From positions 124,001-188,000 of the forward strand of contig JAUIGV010000006.1 of the NCBI GenBank assembly GCA_030432565.1: a DNA stretch of 64,000 nt. Reading direction: 5' to 3'. Every line of letters starts with the position of its first letter. Position 1 is the stretch's first letter. Below are positions 24,836-33,483 of the stretch, in pieces. Under the pieces are notes generated by a model. The model was not told where the DNA came from. It did not search any database and was given only the letters and a program-made list of their open reading frames with translations. Both the position numbers and the translations under genes were made by a program. The stretch is from Verrucomicrobiia bacterium. Lineage in GTDB: Bacteria; Verrucomicrobiota; Verrucomicrobiia; Verrucomicrobiales; Akkermansiaceae.

Positions 24836-25633
24836 CTATTTTCTGAGCCCCAGGGCTCTTTCAATGTCGAGTTCCTTGAGCTGCTCGTCGGTGAAGGTCT
24901 CCCGTAGTTTTTTCCGGATCGCGTCATTGCGAAGAAGGGCGCCAAAGTTTCGTCGATCATAGGCTTCCTGAATGGCCGGATCGACCGGGATGGCATTGGG
25001 AATAAATTCCTCACCTTGCTTTGAGGTGATCTGGGTGAATTTCTCGAGATTCTCCTCTTTAACGATTGCCAGTTTGGCGGCATTGGCCTCGACAGGGTCG
25101 TTCAAGAAGTCGATTTTTTGATGCCATTTCCCGATTTCGCTGCTGTCGATCCACTGCTTTAATTTCGCAAAAAAAGGCTCGGAGCTGGAGGCATCGACCG
25201 TGCCGCTGACATACTTTGTCAATCGATCGAGCTCGGACACCGTGCCCGCGTAACGGACTCCGGTGAGCATGAAGTAGGCGAATCCTCCTCCAAGGAGAAG
25301 GCCGAAAGCTCCCCCGGGCATCCCGAATCCTCCGGAGCGGGTTTGGCTGCCTTCTCCGCTCTTGCCGGCAAGGAAGGCGAGGATTTTCCGGATCACCACA
25401 ATGGTGAGAACGAAGGTTGCGATTCCGATGGCGGTCGACATCCAGGGTTGTGGTGTCGCAATGACTTTTTGTGCGATTTCAAAGCCATTGTTGTAGGCCC
25501 ACAATCCGGCAAGTGCCCCGAGGGCCAGTGCGATTAAGTTGAAAAAGAAGGAGGCAAAGCTCTTCAGAAATCCAAGGACGGTGAAGAGCACAAGAATACC
25601 GCCAATGAGAGTTGAGGGGGGGAGCTGGTCCAT
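24836..25633 (-). CDS. CvpA family membrane protein
   Basis: A 265-residue protein. The N-terminal 130 residues contain four hydrophobic segments with the CvpA-type pattern (LGFLKSFASFFFNLIALALGALAG at the beginning, GGAFGLLLGGGFAYFMLTG at the end). The other half is soluble and helical, with no known motif. CvpA proteins are linked to colicin V production and envelope integrity. The gene starts 9 bases after the isomerase gene, so they are co-transcribed. Confidence 0.75.
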   Translation of the reverse strand: MDQLPPSTLIGGILVLFTVLGFLKSFASFFFNLIALALGALAGLWAYNNGFEIAQKVIATPQPWMSTAIGIATFVLTIVVIRKILAFLAGKSGEGSQTRSGGFGMPGGAFGLLLGGGFAYFMLTGVRYAGTVSELDRLTKYVSGTVDASSSEPFFAKLKQWIDSSEIGKWHQKIDFLNDPVEANAAKLAIVKEENLEKFTQITSKQGEEFIPNAIPVDPAIQEAYDRRNFGALLRNDAIRKKLRETFTDEQLKELDIERALGLRK

Positions 25634-25642
25634 CGAATTGGT

Positions 25643-26515
25643 TTAGACGAGTTCTTCCATCAGCTTGTTCATGGCGTGACCGTATTCAACATAGGAATCA
25701 TAGCACTGTTGCCAATCGGGCTGCTCACCTTCGGTGGCGTGGAAGACGGTGGCAACGTGTGGTTCAATGGCCAGGCCGCCATCGTAGCCATCGTCCTTGA
25801 GCGCCTTGAGAATCTCGCGGACTTTTGCCTGTCCGTCGCCTGGAAGAGTGTACTCTGCGGGCTCGGTTTCGCCGGCGGGAGGATTGGTGCAGTCCTTGAT
25901 GTGAATGTGAACAACGTGGTCCTTGACCTTCTGGTAAAACTCCATGGGGTCCTGCCAGGGGAAGGGCTCGGGCTTGGAGCGGTCGAGCTGAAAAACGGGG
26001 TTGGCGGTGTCAAAAACCAGCTTGAGACCAGGGACCTCCTCCACTAGCCGCAGAGTGTGATCAGGAGAAAAACCACCCCAATTCATGCAATTTTCATGAA
26101 TGGCCTGAAGCCCGGCGTCGGAAAAACGGGCATGAATCTCGCGAAGGCGGCGAAAACGCTCTTCTTCCTGCTGGTCGCTGCCCCAGGGCTCTTGGGCAAA
26201 TGACATGATACGGATCAACTTGGTGCCGAGACGCTGCATCCGGGGGATGGCCCGCTCGATTTCGGCCAAGGTGATGTCGAAATCCGAGGTGATCTTCTTG
26301 CCCCAGTTTCCGATCAGGGAGCCAAATTCGGGGATGGTGATGCCCGCCTCGTCAAGCTGGTCGGCCACTTTGTCGAATTCATCTTGAGGGAGTTCGTGAA
26401 GATTTGCCCCGTTCACACCTCGCGCTGAAATGCGGGTCCAACCAATTTCCTTGGTCGCTTTGATCTGGGTGGCAAGGTCTTGTGCTGCTTCATCAGCGAA
26501 TCCGGTCAAATACAT
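25643..26515 (-). CDS. Sugar phosphate isomerase/epimerase (AP endonuclease 2-like TIM barrel)
   Basis: A 290-residue TIM-barrel enzyme of the xylose-isomerase-like family. The metal ligands are readable at the ends of strands: Glu in AIHENCMNWGG, Asp in LVFDTANPVF, His in VVHIHIKDC and Glu in LAIEPHVAT. There is no signal peptide. Such enzymes interconvert keto and aldo sugars or inositols. The substrate cannot be read. It leads a two-gene unit with the CvpA protein. Confidence 0.85.
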   Translation of the reverse strand: MYLTGFADEAAQDLATQIKATKEIGWTRISARGVNGANLHELPQDEFDKVADQLDEAGITIPEFGSLIGNWGKKITSDFDITLAEIERAIPRMQRLGTKLIRIMSFAQEPWGSDQQEEERFRRLREIHARFSDAGLQAIHENCMNWGGFSPDHTLRLVEEVPGLKLVFDTANPVFQLDRSKPEPFPWQDPMEFYQKVKDHVVHIHIKDCTNPPAGETEPAEYTLPGDGQAKVREILKALKDDGYDGGLAIEPHVATVFHATEGEQPDWQQCYDSYVEYGHAMNKLMEELV

Positions 26516-26616
26516 GGACCCTGCTTAACCTGAAAATGGGAAAAGGCCAAAGCGGATTATTTAAGAGGAGAGATCGGCTTTCCTCCCCTTGCCACAAAAC
26601 AAAAGGTTGCTATTGG

Positions 26617-26631
26617 TATTGAGTCTCAATA
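26617..26631. promoter_or_regulatory. Perfect 15-bp palindrome ahead of the AraC regulator gene
   Basis: TATTGAGTCTCAATA reads the same on both strands around a central T. It ends six bases before the GTG start of the AraC gene. Its half-site TTGAG is like that of Fur boxes of many Gram-negatives (TGAGAATCATTCTCA class), and the genes behind it look like iron or heme uptake. It may be a Fur-type operator or an autoregulatory site. Confidence 0.5.
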
Positions 26632-26637
26632 ACAACA

Positions 26638-27489
26638 GTGATTCAAAAAACGCTGATCCATCGTCAGTCCGGTAGTTTGGACTTTGATATTTGGCATCTC
26701 ACCGGGCAGCCCGGTGAAGCGGGAACGTGGGCGGAAGTCGTGAAGCGCTCGTCGCTTCACCTTGTCTTAAACCAGAAGGGAGAGGGGCTGATGATGGACG
26801 CGGGAACGCGGTTGACTCTGCTTCCCGCGACGGCGGCGCTATTTACCACGGGCAGTCAGGCTGGCTTGATGTCGGCGACTCGATTTGCCTCGGAGTCCGG
26901 GCATGAGTTTTTGGTTTTGGTGATTCCCAGTGAATCGGTGGAGCGGGTCTTCGGGCCGGTGGGACCGATTATGAGGAAAAATCTGGGAATTCTTCGGCGC
27001 TGGTCTGAGCGTGAGTCGGATTTGTTGGGTGACCTCATCCGTCCTCCCATCCAGCCCGCTGCGGAAAAGGCGTGGTATCTCGCCAAGACGCTGGAAGTCC
27101 TATCGCTGCATCTCTTTCGCCAGCCCAAGGAGGAGCCGAGGTTCTTTTGTTCCATGATCCGGTCCAATGCCCACCGTCACGTTCGCGAAGCACTGACTCT
27201 TTTGGAAGGTCGGCTGGATCAGTCTCTGGATCTCAAGAAGTTGGCTCGCGATGTGGGATGTGCACCTCCGTATTTAAGTCGTTTGGTGAAACAAGAAACG
27301 GGGAAGACACTGCTGCTGCATTTGCGTGCCCTTCGAATTGAGAAAGCTTCTGAAATGCTTTCGGAGAACCGCATGAACGTGACCGAGGTTGCCCTTGAGG
27401 TGGGGTATCAATCCCTGTCTCATTTCTCGAAAGCCTTCTCGCAAGAGAAAGGGATGACGCCATCCCAGTTTATGAAACGTCAAAGTTGA
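26638..27489 (+). CDS. AraC family transcriptional regulator
   Basis: A 283-residue regulator. Residues about 1-150 form a beta-rich sensor region of the PchR/cupin-like kind, and residues about 180-283 the AraC DNA-binding domain with two helix-turn-helix units (SLDLKKLARDVGCAPPYLSRL, shown here by its ends, and NVTEVALEVGYQSLSHFSKAF-like second helix ending MTPSQF). The start is GTG. Position in front of a DUF6607 protein and a TonB-dependent receptor suggests that it controls them, as PchR-type regulators do for siderophore receptors. The palindrome directly before it suggests its own control by iron or itself. Confidence 0.88.
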   Translation: MIQKTLIHRQSGSLDFDIWHLTGQPGEAGTWAEVVKRSSLHLVLNQKGEGLMMDAGTRLTLLPATAALFTTGSQAGLMSATRFASESGHEFLVLVIPSESVERVFGPVGPIMRKNLGILRRWSERESDLLGDLIRPPIQPAAEKAWYLAKTLEVLSLHLFRQPKEEPRFFCSMIRSNAHRHVREALTLLEGRLDQSLDLKKLARDVGCAPPYLSRLVKQETGKTLLLHLRALRIEKASEMLSENRMNVTEVALEVGYQSLSHFSKAFSQEKGMTPSQFMKRQS

Positions 27490-27619
27490 GCGAAGTCCGT
27501 ACTTTTTCGGGACGGAAGTGCTGCTCTCCGGGCGATTGTTAATCGAGCGCGCATATCAGATAAATGGGCGCAAGTTATTTGAGATTGCGGGGTGTAGTTT
27601 TCGTGCCGAAATCCAAATC

Positions 27620-28552
27620 ATGAAAGCCCTGCTTACTGCCTTCGCACTCGTCGTTACCGGTTCATCCGTCATTGCAAATTCCCAAAAATTCTCACGTGAC
27701 CGCGCTGCCATTTTGGCGATGGCGGGAGCGTTCGAGGTGGAGTTTGAATTTAGGGAGACGATCCCGCTGTCCGCAGGCTACGAGTTGAGAAAGCCCTACT
27801 CCTCGAAGGCAAAAGAACTGGTAAAGGTTGCCGAGGATCACGGAACCAGCATCACTCTGCAGCATTTACTCGTCATCGAGGACGAGAATGGTCCGGCCGT
27901 AATCAAGCATTGGGCGCAAATCTGGAAGTACGAAGACTGTCGGACCCTGAGCTACGAGGGTGGAAAGACCTGGCTTCCCGTGATTCACACCGATGAAGAG
28001 ACCAAAGGGACCTGGACTCAGTTTGTGACGCAGACTGATGACAGCCCGCGATACAAAGCCCAGGGGCGCTGGATTCACATGGGGAATACCTCGACCTGGA
28101 CATCGAGGCTTTCGACAAGACCTCTTCCGCGCCGCGAGTATAGCAAGCGGAGCGACTATGATCTTCTCGTGGTGACAAATCAGCACGTTATCACACCCAA
28201 TGGTTGGGTTCACCAACAGGACAACCGGAAGCTGGTTTCTCGCGAAGGGACGAGACAGTTTCTGTGCATGGAAGCCGGTCTCAACCGGTACACGCGTCTA
28301 TCCGCCGAATCCTCCCGGGAGGGCTTTGAGTTGGCCGAAAAGCAGTGGGACAAAACCCGCGAGTTCTGGGCGCATGTTCGTCGTGGCTGGGACGAAATCA
28401 TTGAAAATTCAGAGAAGCCGGTTCGCTATGCCACGATGGTGGACGGGCAGCGGCTTAGGGCCGAAATGAACGGTTTGGCCAGGAAAGCAGCGACCGGAGA
28501 ACCGGTGGGCCCAAAACAGGTCAATGCCGTGCTGGCGACGTTTCTGCGCTAG
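27620..28552 (+). CDS. Exported DUF6607 family protein
   Basis: A 310-residue protein with a signal peptide (about residues 1-20). The mature part has the pattern KHWAQIWKYEDCRTLSYEGG and WVHQQDNRKLV that I associate with DUF6607, a family that often sits next to TonB-dependent receptors for heme or iron. The ATG at 27620 starts the signal peptide; the open frame upstream is not protein-like. The next gene starts 23 bases later, so it is in one operon with the receptor. Its role in uptake is unknown. Confidence 0.65.
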   Translation: MKALLTAFALVVTGSSVIANSQKFSRDRAAILAMAGAFEVEFEFRETIPLSAGYELRKPYSSKAKELVKVAEDHGTSITLQHLLVIEDENGPAVIKHWAQIWKYEDCRTLSYEGGKTWLPVIHTDEETKGTWTQFVTQTDDSPRYKAQGRWIHMGNTSTWTSRLSTRPLPRREYSKRSDYDLLVVTNQHVITPNGWVHQQDNRKLVSREGTRQFLCMEAGLNRYTRLSAESSREGFELAEKQWDKTREFWAHVRRGWDEIIENSEKPVRYATMVDGQRLRAEMNGLARKAATGEPVGPKQVNAVLATFLR

Positions 28553-28575
28553 TCTCCTTACAGTCCTTGTTTCCC

Positions 28576-30747
28576 ATGAACCGTTCTTCGCGTGTTCTCC
28601 TCGCAAGTCTTGCGATGACTCCGCTTTCGGCAAGCGGGCAGGTTGAGGCACTGGAGGAGGTCCAGGTTAGGGCCAAGGTGATCGACGAGGATGAACCCAG
28701 GGGGAGTGCTTCAAGGATGACAGCTGCAGATCTTGTCAAGAGCGGTGCGGTCACCTTGCCGGATCTTCTTCAAAGGGAGCCCGGAGTATCGGTGCCTCTT
28801 GATATCGCCGGCGGAGATGCCCTCGTTCCCTATCTTGAGGGAGGGAGTAATTCCATCAACATTCGTGGCCTTCAAGGCAACCGCGTGCAGGTGTTGGTTG
28901 ATGGGATCCCGCAGCCTGATGACTTTGTGGCCCGATCATTTGAAGGGGCGGGTGGGCCCGGAAGAATTTATTTTGATCCTGCGGTGTTTTCATCGCTGGA
29001 CCTGTTGAAGGCAGCTTCTCCCGGCAGTGGAGCCCTGGCTGGGTCACTTGCGGGTCAGACCGAAAGCCCTTTGACACTCCTCGGGGACTCACTCCTGGGG
29101 ACGGCTCTGATTTCAACGACCACCTATTCCTCGAACAACCGGAGCTGGAACCAAAGGCTGGCCGGTGCGTGGGGCGACGGGGATCTTGCCAGTAGTGTGG
29201 TCTATAGCTACCGGCTTGGTCATGAGCTTGAAAACAACAGCGAGATCCCGGCAAATCCCACGGATGCGGAGAGCCATGCCTTGGTCTGGAAATTGGTTCA
29301 GCGAAACGCGGGGCTGACCTTGGTTCCCACTGTGGAGTATTTCAAATCGAAGGCATTCGCCGATCTGAACAGCATCGAGATTGATTCGCTGATCGGTCGC
29401 ACCGTTGATGCGACAAGTGATTCGGATCGCCGCCGATTGCGTGCGAGCCTGGATTTTGAGTTTGAACCGCTTGGGGGAAGCTGGTTTGCCGATCGCTACA
29501 CCGGTCAGGTCTATTACCAGTCATCAGAGTCGAACAATCTCAACAGGCAGGGTGTGATTACTCCGGTTGGCGATGTGAGGAACCGAGTCAACGATCTCTC
29601 GTACTTGACCGACCGGGCCGGAATCAATCTGGCCGCTTTCAAAGAGACTGGAGATCACTCGATCAGCTATCGCTATCAGGGAGCCCGTAGTGACATATCT
29701 GGTTCATTGAATCGTCAGGATGGTCTCGCTTCTCCGGTGGATCTTCCAAATCTTGCTCCTTCGATTGTGTGGGATCATTCCCTCTCGCTCGCTGATGAGA
29801 TCAGCTTTGGCGATCGTTGGACCGTCACACCCTCACTGCGGTTGCAATACTATCTCGTTAATCCAACCAACACGGACGACTTTTTAGCTCAAACCGCTTT
29901 GCCGGTCTTCGATGAATTTGGTCGTCTCACCGGGCAGCGTGCGATTGAGGCTGTTGATTACGAAAACACCTTTGTCTCGCCAAGTCTTCTGCTCGAGTAT
30001 GAGGCTAATGACGAGGTCTCGTTTTTTGGAAGTTACACGCGCGGGTTTCGAAATCCGACCGCCGAGGAGTTGGCGGGTGTCTTCGTGCATCCTGACAATG
30101 TTTCCATCTCACTTCCGAATCCCGGCCTTGAGGCGGAGGATTCCCATTCCTTTGAGTTGGGCTTTCGTCACGATACCGGATCGTGGAGGTCCCTGGTGAC
30201 GGCCTACTACAATCGCTATGGAAATTTTTTGGAAAGTAATGTTCCGACAGGTGAGGTGATCGATGGCTTGAACGTTCTGCGGACCCAAAATACCGAGAAT
30301 GCCGAGATTTACGGAATCGAACTTAAGACAGAATGGGACGATGACATGTTTCGGTTCGGTGGAACGTTTGCCTGGTCGGAAGGATCGAGCAATGCTGGTC
30401 CGCTTAACACCGTGGAGCCCTGGAAAGCGGTGGCTTGGTTGGGGTATGATGCTCCGGGGAAAAAGTGGGGCGTGGAATTGGCGGGAACATACGTCGCCGC
30501 GAAATCCGAGTCGGAGATCACAGGAGATCTCCCTGCGACGGATGATTTCTTCCTGCTCGATATAACTGGTCACTATCGCTTCTCGGAGAATGTCGTTGTG
30601 AGAGGTGGTTTGCGAAACCTCCTCGACCAGGAATATGTTTTGTGGGCACGGGCAAATCGCGGCGGGGGGCATGCGGGTGGAGTGACGACGGGGATCGATA
30701 CCCAGCCGGGAGTCAATGGCTTCCTCTCTCTTGAAATCACCTTCTAA
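28576..30747 (+). CDS. TonB-dependent outer membrane receptor (heme or siderophore type)
   Basis: A 723-residue receptor with a signal peptide (about residues 1-21). The plug domain follows: EALEEVQVRAKV (TonB-box-like), LPDLLQREPGVSV, NIRGLQGNRVQVLVDGIPQPD. A 22-strand beta barrel then ends in LSLEITF with the terminal phenylalanine for BAM assembly. YTRGFRNPTAEEL and NLLDQEYVLW are typical barrel landmarks. The plug wording resembles the hemoglobin/heme receptor group, so heme or an iron chelate is the likely ligand. It is in operon with the DUF6607 protein, and the AraC gene lies upstream. Confidence 0.9.
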   Translation: MNRSSRVLLASLAMTPLSASGQVEALEEVQVRAKVIDEDEPRGSASRMTAADLVKSGAVTLPDLLQREPGVSVPLDIAGGDALVPYLEGGSNSINIRGLQGNRVQVLVDGIPQPDDFVARSFEGAGGPGRIYFDPAVFSSLDLLKAASPGSGALAGSLAGQTESPLTLLGDSLLGTALISTTTYSSNNRSWNQRLAGAWGDGDLASSVVYSYRLGHELENNSEIPANPTDAESHALVWKLVQRNAGLTLVPTVEYFKSKAFADLNSIEIDSLIGRTVDATSDSDRRRLRASLDFEFEPLGGSWFADRYTGQVYYQSSESNNLNRQGVITPVGDVRNRVNDLSYLTDRAGINLAAFKETGDHSISYRYQGARSDISGSLNRQDGLASPVDLPNLAPSIVWDHSLSLADEISFGDRWTVTPSLRLQYYLVNPTNTDDFLAQTALPVFDEFGRLTGQRAIEAVDYENTFVSPSLLLEYEANDEVSFFGSYTRGFRNPTAEELAGVFVHPDNVSISLPNPGLEAEDSHSFELGFRHDTGSWRSLVTAYYNRYGNFLESNVPTGEVIDGLNVLRTQNTENAEIYGIELKTEWDDDMFRFGGTFAWSEGSSNAGPLNTVEPWKAVAWLGYDAPGKKWGVELAGTYVAAKSESEITGDLPATDDFFLLDITGHYRFSENVVVRGGLRNLLDQEYVLWARANRGGGHAGGVTTGIDTQPGVNGFLSLEITF

Positions 30748-30821
30748 CACGCAAGGCATCGTCACGGAAAGATAACCCGGCGGCAGCAAAACTTTTCTCC
30801 TCGCGACACCATTCCAATGTC

Positions 30822-31595
30822 ATGAAAAACATGTTGTGTTATCTCACGTTAATTAGCCCCCTGTTCGGACAACTCGTCACTCCCTCATGGAGGGATGGAG
30901 GAGCGGACTCTCATGCTGAATGGGATCTTTTTACCGAAGCGAAATTCGCGCCGAATTTTCCTGATGTCGCGCCGGATGGTGATGCCACGTTGACTTGTCG
31001 GACGAGCTCGGCCTTCCTGACAAGTAGTCGGAATATCTATAGTTTTCAGGCACCCATCTCGATGCAGCTGGATGACACCACCGGGCTCCTCGTTCGAAAT
31101 ATCTTTCTCCAGATTGGCGCACTTGGATCTGGCCTCGATGCTGCCGGAGCGCGATTGATCACGGAAGATCAACAAGGGGAAGTGAGGGTCATCTTTCCCA
31201 CCCAAAGCTTTATCGCCAGGGAGGAAGAGTTGACCGGTGACAGGGGAGGGATTGGAACCACCTACGGGATCCAGTGGGATCTGCAGGAAACCCCGATCAC
31301 GGGAAAATATACCATTCTTTTCGATGCGGTTTCGACTTCGCTGAGTATTGACCGGGTGTCGCTGGATCTCTCGGAAGATTATCGGGCGGTCAACAAACCC
31401 AAGCCTCTCAGCGTTCAAGTCCGCGGTGGAGATGTGATGGTCTCCTGGTTTGGAAATCGTCGACTGCAATCGAGCCACTCGCTGAATTCCGGTTGGACCG
31501 ATGTCCCGGAGACGGAAGGTGTTAATCAAATCGTCCTGCCACTACAGAAGCAGGCGACCTTTTTCCGGCTCAGGTCGGCCGGGGCGGTTGAATAG
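30822..31595 (+). CDS. Secreted protein of unknown function, same strand as the receptor
   Basis: A 257-residue protein with a signal peptide (about residues 1-16). The body is beta-rich without known motifs. The last 50 residues (VMVSWFGNRRLQSSHSLNSGW, cut here, to FFRLRSA) correspond to a small C-terminal module frequent in Verrucomicrobia secreted proteins, built around S-W...L-Q-S-S...W...V-P...F-F-R-L. It begins 74 bases after the receptor gene and may belong to the same uptake locus. No enzyme function is proposed. Confidence 0.6.
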   Translation: MKNMLCYLTLISPLFGQLVTPSWRDGGADSHAEWDLFTEAKFAPNFPDVAPDGDATLTCRTSSAFLTSSRNIYSFQAPISMQLDDTTGLLVRNIFLQIGALGSGLDAAGARLITEDQQGEVRVIFPTQSFIAREEELTGDRGGIGTTYGIQWDLQETPITGKYTILFDAVSTSLSIDRVSLDLSEDYRAVNKPKPLSVQVRGGDVMVSWFGNRRLQSSHSLNSGWTDVPETEGVNQIVLPLQKQATFFRLRSAGAVE

Positions 31596-31659
31596 CCCGG
31601 GATTTCGAATTCGGCCCGGTTAAGTCTTGCGGATTGAGATCACTGGAGTTCAGTGAGAC

Positions 31660-32616
31660 ATGAGGAAGATGATTGTGACGGGGGCCAATGGATTTCTTGG
31701 GAAATATCTCTGCCATTGGTTCGACAATCTGGGGTGGGAGGTTGTGGGCCTTTCGCGGAACGGCGGGGGGACCGGGGTCGCTAAAGATGTGCGCTGGAAT
31801 GGGCGAACGCTCGGCGATTGGGCAGGGGAATTTGATGGGGCTGAAGTAGTTGTGAACCTGGCGGGCAAGAGTGTGAATTGTCGCTATGGCAGGAAGAACA
31901 AGGCGATGATCTTCCAGAGCCGTCTGGAGAGCACGGCTGTCATTGGCGAGGCAATCCGACAGTGCCAAATCCCGCCGCGCCTCTGGCTGAACTCAAGCAC
32001 GGCAACCATCTATAGGCACGCCCTGGATCGTCCTCAAGATGAAGAGATCGGGGAATTGGGCGAGGGCTTCTCGGTGGAGGTTGCCAAGGCCTGGGAGAAG
32101 GCTCTTCGTGAAAGTGATGTCCCGGAAAGCGTGAAGAAAGTGGCCTTGCGAACCGCCATCGTTCTGGGCAATGAGCCGGGCTCGGTTTTTGAGTATCTTC
32201 GGAAATTTGCAGCCCTTGGTTTAGGCGGAAAGATGGGAGACGGACGGCAGAAGATGAGCTGGATCCATGTGGATGATTTTTGCCGTGCGATCGAGTGGAT
32301 GATTGGGCGGGACGAACTCCAGGATTTCTACAACCTCTGTGCCCCAAACCCGACGGATAATGCCGGCTGCATGGCCGGCTTTCGGAAGATCGCGGGGAGG
32401 GGGTTCGGGCTTCCTGCGACGAAGTGGATGCTTGAGATCGGAACCTTTTTGATGAGGTCGGAAACTGAGCTTGTTTTGAAGAGCCGCTGGGTTCTGCCGA
32501 AGCGACTTGAGGATGAAGGGTTTGAGTTCAAGTGGCGTGACTTCGAAAAAGCTTTGGAGCATTTGCAGGGGAGGCCCGGTCCAGCTTCATCCAAATCCGG
32601 GATCGTGTCGCGATGA
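31660..32616 (+). CDS. TIGR01777 family NAD(P)-dependent epimerase-like protein (YfcH-like)
   Basis: A 318-residue extended SDR. The nucleotide motif TGANGFLGKYL is at the N-terminus, VVNLAGKSVNCRY and WLNSSTATIYRHA are typical of the TIGR01777/SDR39U group, MSWIHVDDF follows, and the C-terminal DUF1731 part includes PKRLEDEGFEFKW. The reaction of this family is not known. GGAG about 12 bases upstream supports the ATG at 31660. The gene is not evidently linked to its neighbours. Confidence 0.9.
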   Translation: MRKMIVTGANGFLGKYLCHWFDNLGWEVVGLSRNGGGTGVAKDVRWNGRTLGDWAGEFDGAEVVVNLAGKSVNCRYGRKNKAMIFQSRLESTAVIGEAIRQCQIPPRLWLNSSTATIYRHALDRPQDEEIGELGEGFSVEVAKAWEKALRESDVPESVKKVALRTAIVLGNEPGSVFEYLRKFAALGLGGKMGDGRQKMSWIHVDDFCRAIEWMIGRDELQDFYNLCAPNPTDNAGCMAGFRKIAGRGFGLPATKWMLEIGTFLMRSETELVLKSRWVLPKRLEDEGFEFKWRDFEKALEHLQGRPGPASSKSGIVSR

Positions 32617-32687
32617 TGTAACTGATAGGCTGTCCCTCATCAAAAGAAGGGGAGGCGGAAGCTTTCCCGGGCAGCTGTTTAAGCAAA

Positions 32688-33410
32688 ATGAAACCCTTTA
32701 TTATCCCAACTCTTGTGGTCCTTGGAGGCTTCGCGGTTTTCGTGGGACCAAGCTTCACCTGGGATGTGAAGCTTGGGAAGCCGGGGCGCGGTCACCCGGA
32801 CCCGGCGATTCGCGAACTTTTCGAAATACCCAAAGAATCGAAAGCGGCATGGGAGCGAGGCGAAGCGGACTTTAAGGCTTATTTCGAAGCACTTCCCAAA
32901 GATCGTCAGAAAAGCAGTGCGCTGGCGGCTGTGCAAAAGGGCTTTTCTGACTCTCCTGCAGTGTTTGCAGGGCTCATTGAAGAGGTGAGGAATGATGGGG
33001 CACGCAATTCTTTGTGGGAGAAACTTCTTTCCGAGCTCGCCAGGCACCGCTCGCCCGAAGAGGCCGTCGATTTCGTGATCAATGAAGTCAAATTCGGGCC
33101 GCGCAGGGAAAAGTGCCTACGAATCGTTTATCGAAAATGGTTCGTGAATTCTCCGGAGGATGCGATTCGAGATGCAGGGCGTCTGGTGTTCGGGCAGGAT
33201 CTTGATGCGTTTGAGCGGGTTCTTGTTAACAGAGCGAACCGGGTGACGCGCCACGAGTGCGATCTTGCAGTCGAGGCCAGGTTGGCCGATCGTCTGCAGC
33301 GGAAATTTGTTGGGATTTATGTAGATAAAATTCGACAGCAGCACGGAAGGGAGATTGCAAAAGAAATGCTCGATTCGGATCCGCTATTGGAGTCGCTGGT
33401 CAGCCAGTAG
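32688..33410 (+). CDS. Hypothetical exported or membrane-anchored helical protein
   Basis: A 240-residue product. It starts with one hydrophobic segment (residues about 3-21) that may be a signal anchor. The rest is helical and highly charged, with a repeat-like rhythm (FKAYFEALPKDRQKSSALAAV, cut here at 20, then VFAGLIEEVRNDGARNSLWEKL), like HEAT-type helices. I recognise no family. It lies between the epimerase and porin genes with gaps of about 70 bases on both sides. Confidence 0.55.
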   Translation: MKPFIIPTLVVLGGFAVFVGPSFTWDVKLGKPGRGHPDPAIRELFEIPKESKAAWERGEADFKAYFEALPKDRQKSSALAAVQKGFSDSPAVFAGLIEEVRNDGARNSLWEKLLSELARHRSPEEAVDFVINEVKFGPRREKCLRIVYRKWFVNSPEDAIRDAGRLVFGQDLDAFERVLVNRANRVTRHECDLAVEARLADRLQRKFVGIYVDKIRQQHGREIAKEMLDSDPLLESLVSQ

Positions 33411-33459
33411 GAGCGGCGGCTGTGACTTTATTCTTTATTTTTCTTTGAAGGGGGATTCG

Positions 33460-33480
33460 TTCTGCTAAGCAAAGCAGGAG
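33460..33480 (+). promoter_or_regulatory. Hairpin covering the Shine-Dalgarno of the porin gene
   Basis: The arms 33460-33466 (TTCTGCT) and 33473-33479 (AGCAGGA) can form a 7-bp stem with one G-T pair and a 6-base loop. The right arm contains most of the AGGAG (33476-33480) that precedes the ATG at 33484, so folding would hide the ribosome site. The stem is modest and may be chance. Confidence 0.35.
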
Positions 33481-33483
33481 TCT

